Source of the DNA: PGYR01 sp040264895
GTDB taxonomy: Bacteria; Bacteroidota; Ignavibacteria; Kapaibacteriales; UBA2268
Reading direction: 5' to 3'
Assembly: GCA_040264895.1 (NCBI GenBank)
Contig: JBDQHL010000018.1
Location: 1 to 25,145, forward strand
DNA: 25,145 nt
In this document: one piece after another, positions 22,509-25,145 of the stretch
Layout of the letters: the number at the start of each line of letters is the position of its first letter
How positions within the stretch are numbered: the stretch's first letter is position 1
The notes under the pieces: generated by a model
Databases searched by the model: none
What the model was told of the DNA's origin: nothing
The model's input: only the letters and a program-made list of their open reading frames with translations
Made by a program: the position numbers and the translations under genes

Positions 22509-25016
22509 ATGAATAATAAATTTACATTATTCTTAGTTGCACTAACGGTAGTTGCAACTGGGATTTTCGCATCAGTAGATGCAGACGCTGCTAAAAGAAA
22601 AGTAGTATTAGAAGATCACACTGGCGCTTGGTGTGGTTGGTGTACGCGAGGTATGGAGACTTTAGAAGAGTTAGAAAACGAATTTGGTGATATGATCATT
22701 GGTGTAGGTGTACACAATGGTGACAACATGTCTGTTGCAACTTATCAAGGTCCTTTAGCAAAACAAATCGGATTACAAGGTTACCCTAATGGCTCTGTTA
22801 ACCGAGTTGTTAATGGTGGCAGAATCGCACAAAGCGATAATGCTTGGAGACCAATGGCGTTAACTCAAGTAAATACAGATGTACCAGTAGGCGTATCTTT
22901 AGAAGTTGATTATGATGCATCTACAGGTGCTTATACTGCTTCTATCACTGCTGATGTTGAATCAACTGTAAACGATCAATTAGCTTGGAATCTTTGGGTT
23001 CTTGAGGACTACGTTACTGGTTCTGGAAATGGTTGGGATCAAGCTAACTACTTAAGTGGTAGAAAAGGTTATGAAGATTCAAAGTTTTATGAACAACCAA
23101 ATCCAATTCCTTCTTTTCAGCACATGGATGTATTTAGAAAAGCACACGGTGGTGTATTAGGAGACACTGATGGTTTCCCTATGCCTGCTGCTGCTGATAC
23201 TTATACAAAAAAATATACTGGCAATATTGATGGTTTGAATATTCAAAACAACGAGAATGTATTCTTCGTTGCTGTTGTTCACAATACAAAGAACCAAGAA
23301 ATCATTAATGCTGACAGAGTTGGTAAAGTTGTAAAAGAGAAGAACAGAGTTGCAGCTGAAGCTGACAACATGTACACTTCAATCTCGGATAATGAAGATA
23401 ATGAAGTTACTGTAACAGTAACAAATGAAAATGATTGGGCAATTAATACTAATCTTTCTATTGACACTGAAGCATCTTTGATTCCTGAAGGCTGGAATGT
23501 TGAAATAAGTAACAACACTTTAAATATTCCTGCAATGGGTTCTAAGACTTTTACTTTAACAGTAAACAAAAACAATATTGAAGGTTATGCTCAAGTAGAA
23601 GTTGCAATAGAGCCTGAAACTACCGAAGATAGAATTGGAGTTAACACTAGTATAACGGCATACTATATGTCAGAAAAAATCGAAAATGCAATTGTATTTG
23701 GATATGACGATGGAATAGCTCCTACAGCACAAGCTATAGGCATGTCTTCAGCAGTTTCAAATCCTGTATTAGTTGGTGGAACAGCTGATGTAATAAGTAA
23801 TTTCCCTCAGATGGAGAACTTTAAAACAATGATTGTTACTTCTACAGAAGCAACATTACTTATGAGCTCGTCTAGTAATAGAGCAATGCTTAGTCTGATA
23901 AACACAGTTGCTGCTAATGGTGGCGATATATTAATTGCAGCATGTTATGATGTGATTAATTATGGAGGTTTATTAGCTAATGGTGGAATTACTGTTTCTG
24001 CTGAAGCAAGAAGCTTTTTCACTAATACACTTGGTGTAGAGTTTGGTAATGCAATTCAAATATTGAACCAACAAGGTCAATTAGCTAGATTAACATTGAA
24101 TGGTGTTTCTGGTGATCCTATCTCAGATGGAATGACTATTGCTAATTACAATGCAGTGTATAATCAAACTAGTTACCCATTCTATGCACAATACTTCTCA
24201 AGTTTTAAAATGGCTTCTGGTTCTAATGGAAAGGCATTTTTAACTGTAGATCCATCAATTTCTAATTCCATAAATAAAGAAAACAATGTTTGTGGTGTTA
24301 GAGTAGATAATAATGGTCAAAGAATTGTATTTATGACTTTTGCACTTGACCCAATGCCTTCTGCAAGTCTAGTTGACCTTGTGGACAAATCTTTAACTTG
24401 GTTGACTGCTGAAGCAGCTGCAGGTCCTTCTGTTTCATTAAATGTATCAAGCGTTAATTTTGGTACAGTAGAAACAGGTAAATCTGCTACTGAAGCTGTA
24501 AGAGTTACTAATAATGGTAATGCTGATTTAATTATTTCTGAAGTTACTTTCAAAACAGGAGAAATGTTCTCAGTAGAGGGTTCTTTCCCAATTACTATTG
24601 AAGCGGGTGCTTCTCAAAATATGTTAGTTAACTTTGAGCCTACAAAAGATGGTGAATTTACTGACGAAATGATGTGTACAACTAATGATCCTGATAATGC
24701 CACAGTTACTGTTCCATTATCTGGTAAAACTGCAACTACATCTGTGAACGGTATCATTTCAGGTTTATTCGAAATGAAAATGGTTCCTAATCCTGTAGTT
24801 GATGATTCTAAAATTGAATTACAAGTAAATCAATCTGCTAATGTTTCATTAGAATTGATTGATGCTACTGGTAAATCTTTAGGTAACTTATTTAACGGTG
24901 TAACTATGAGTGAATCTCTTGATTTCAATTCTTCTGAGTTGACTTCTGGTACTTACTATATCAACGCTATCGTTGATGGTAAAACTACTCAGTTACCTGT
25001 AGTTATTACTAAGTAA
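22509..25016 (+). CDS. Omp28-like multidomain protein with T9SS type A sorting domain
   Basis: An 835-residue secreted or surface protein. Seen in order: a signal peptide cleaved near ADA-A (27/28); an Omp28-type thioredoxin-like domain (about 30-280) with CGWC at 42-45 (TGAWCGWC) and a GYPNGSVNR cis-proline-like segment; an immunoglobulin-like NEW3-type region (about 285-390, with IPEGWNVEIS and FTLTV); and a region resembling ThuA/class I amidotransferase-like folds (about 393-630, with LISLINT-type helices and NGGDILIAA). Then follow a choice-of-anchor D / ASH-type beta domain (about 638-745, with SSVNFGTVETGK and VRVTNNGNADL) and a T9SS type A C-terminal domain (about 755-835, with MVPNPVVDDS, IDATGK and LTSGTYYINAIVDGK). 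The last domain directs export by the type IX system. The CxxC head suggests disulfide chemistry or a structural role. It has its own promoter and terminator. Confidence 0.9.
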   Translation: MNNKFTLFLVALTVVATGIFASVDADAAKRKVVLEDHTGAWCGWCTRGMETLEELENEFGDMIIGVGVHNGDNMSVATYQGPLAKQIGLQGYPNGSVNRVVNGGRIAQSDNAWRPMALTQVNTDVPVGVSLEVDYDASTGAYTASITADVESTVNDQLAWNLWVLEDYVTGSGNGWDQANYLSGRKGYEDSKFYEQPNPIPSFQHMDVFRKAHGGVLGDTDGFPMPAAADTYTKKYTGNIDGLNIQNNENVFFVAVVHNTKNQEIINADRVGKVVKEKNRVAAEADNMYTSISDNEDNEVTVTVTNENDWAINTNLSIDTEASLIPEGWNVEISNNTLNIPAMGSKTFTLTVNKNNIEGYAQVEVAIEPETTEDRIGVNTSITAYYMSEKIENAIVFGYDDGIAPTAQAIGMSSAVSNPVLVGGTADVISNFPQMENFKTMIVTSTEATLLMSSSSNRAMLSLINTVAANGGDILIAACYDVINYGGLLANGGITVSAEARSFFTNTLGVEFGNAIQILNQQGQLARLTLNGVSGDPISDGMTIANYNAVYNQTSYPFYAQYFSSFKMASGSNGKAFLTVDPSISNSINKENNVCGVRVDNNGQRIVFMTFALDPMPSASLVDLVDKSLTWLTAEAAAGPSVSLNVSSVNFGTVETGKSATEAVRVTNNGNADLIISEVTFKTGEMFSVEGSFPITIEAGASQNMLVNFEPTKDGEFTDEMMCTTNDPDNATVTVPLSGKTATTSVNGIISGLFEMKMVPNPVVDDSKIELQVNQSANVSLELIDATGKSLGNLFNGVTMSESLDFNSSELTSGTYYINAIVDGKTTQLPVVITK

Positions 25017-25041
25017 TCTTAGTAAATAATTATAATTTATT

Positions 25042-25076
25042 ATCCTACTCCTTTTATTAGGAGTAGGATTTTTTTT
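25042..25076 (+). terminator. Intrinsic terminator of the Omp28-like gene
   Basis: A 10-bp perfect stem (ATCCTACTCC / GGAGTAGGAT), an 8-base loop and a run of T. It lies 25 bases after the stop. The rest of the window to 25145 is AT-rich with no feature seen. Confidence 0.93.
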
Positions 25077-25145
25077 GATTAAAAATAATTATCCCTAATA
25101 ATTCGTTATTTTAGGAAGTTTTAATTAACACCTCAAATATAACTC

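Noticed and set aside
1..25145. CRISPR arrays, transposases, integrases, toxin-antitoxin or restriction genes
   Set aside because: No direct-repeat array and no such protein families were seen on either strand.

Overview
This is an AT-rich, densely coded bacterial window. Several features point to Bacteroidota or a close FCB relative. The last gene ends in a type IX secretion (T9SS) sorting domain. SecA carries the extra insert after its first nucleotide-binding domain that is usual in that group. The lipoproteins have acidic export-like signals (SDDD) right after the lipidated cysteine. Promoters match TAnnTTTG, and most starts lack a Shine-Dalgarno sequence. A Kapabacteria/Ignavibacteria-type lineage is possible, but this is a guess from sequence style. 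No phage, IS element, CRISPR array or defence island was seen.

Layout. 1-445: a broken glycosyltransferase-39 gene whose N-terminal part lies on the minus strand and whose next part lies on the plus strand (a fold-back inversion). 478-1440: SDR-type L-threonine 3-dehydrogenase (minus). 1557-3158: minus-strand set yjdM, lipocalin-like protein, pirin. 3310-7065: plus-strand cluster of cystathionine beta-synthase, PepSY-like lipoprotein, cystathionine gamma-lyase-type enzyme and queC. 7151-7771: unknown membrane protein. 7951-8553: free-standing rpsD with a clear promoter and terminator. 8636-10147: aldehyde dehydrogenase (minus). 10232-14102: minus-strand operon of a DUF4139 protein followed by three related lipoproteins, closed by a strong terminator. 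14228-17131: pepT, a YbhN-type membrane protein and coaE, almost without gaps. 17203-17883: TalC-type transaldolase. 17952-18842: agmatinase-type ureohydrolase (minus). 18949-22155: secA. 22256-22329: tRNA-His (minus). 22509-25016: large Omp28-like T9SS cargo protein.

How the genes fit together. Most are housekeeping: reverse transsulfuration from homocysteine to cysteine, queuosine precursor synthesis, peptide breakdown, CoA synthesis, pentose phosphate interconversion, preprotein export and translation. The accessory content is cell-envelope related: four lipoproteins, a DUF4139 protein, and a modular secreted protein with a thioredoxin-like CxxC head. Convergent gene pairs (rpsD/ALDH, talC/ureohydrolase, secA/tRNA-His) share bidirectional terminators. 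No stretch over 300 bases lacks a gene. I see no clear new defence or mobile system. The best leads are the inverted glycosyltransferase fragment, the tandem lipoprotein family behind the DUF4139 gene, the lipoprotein inside the transsulfuration cluster, and the modular T9SS protein.
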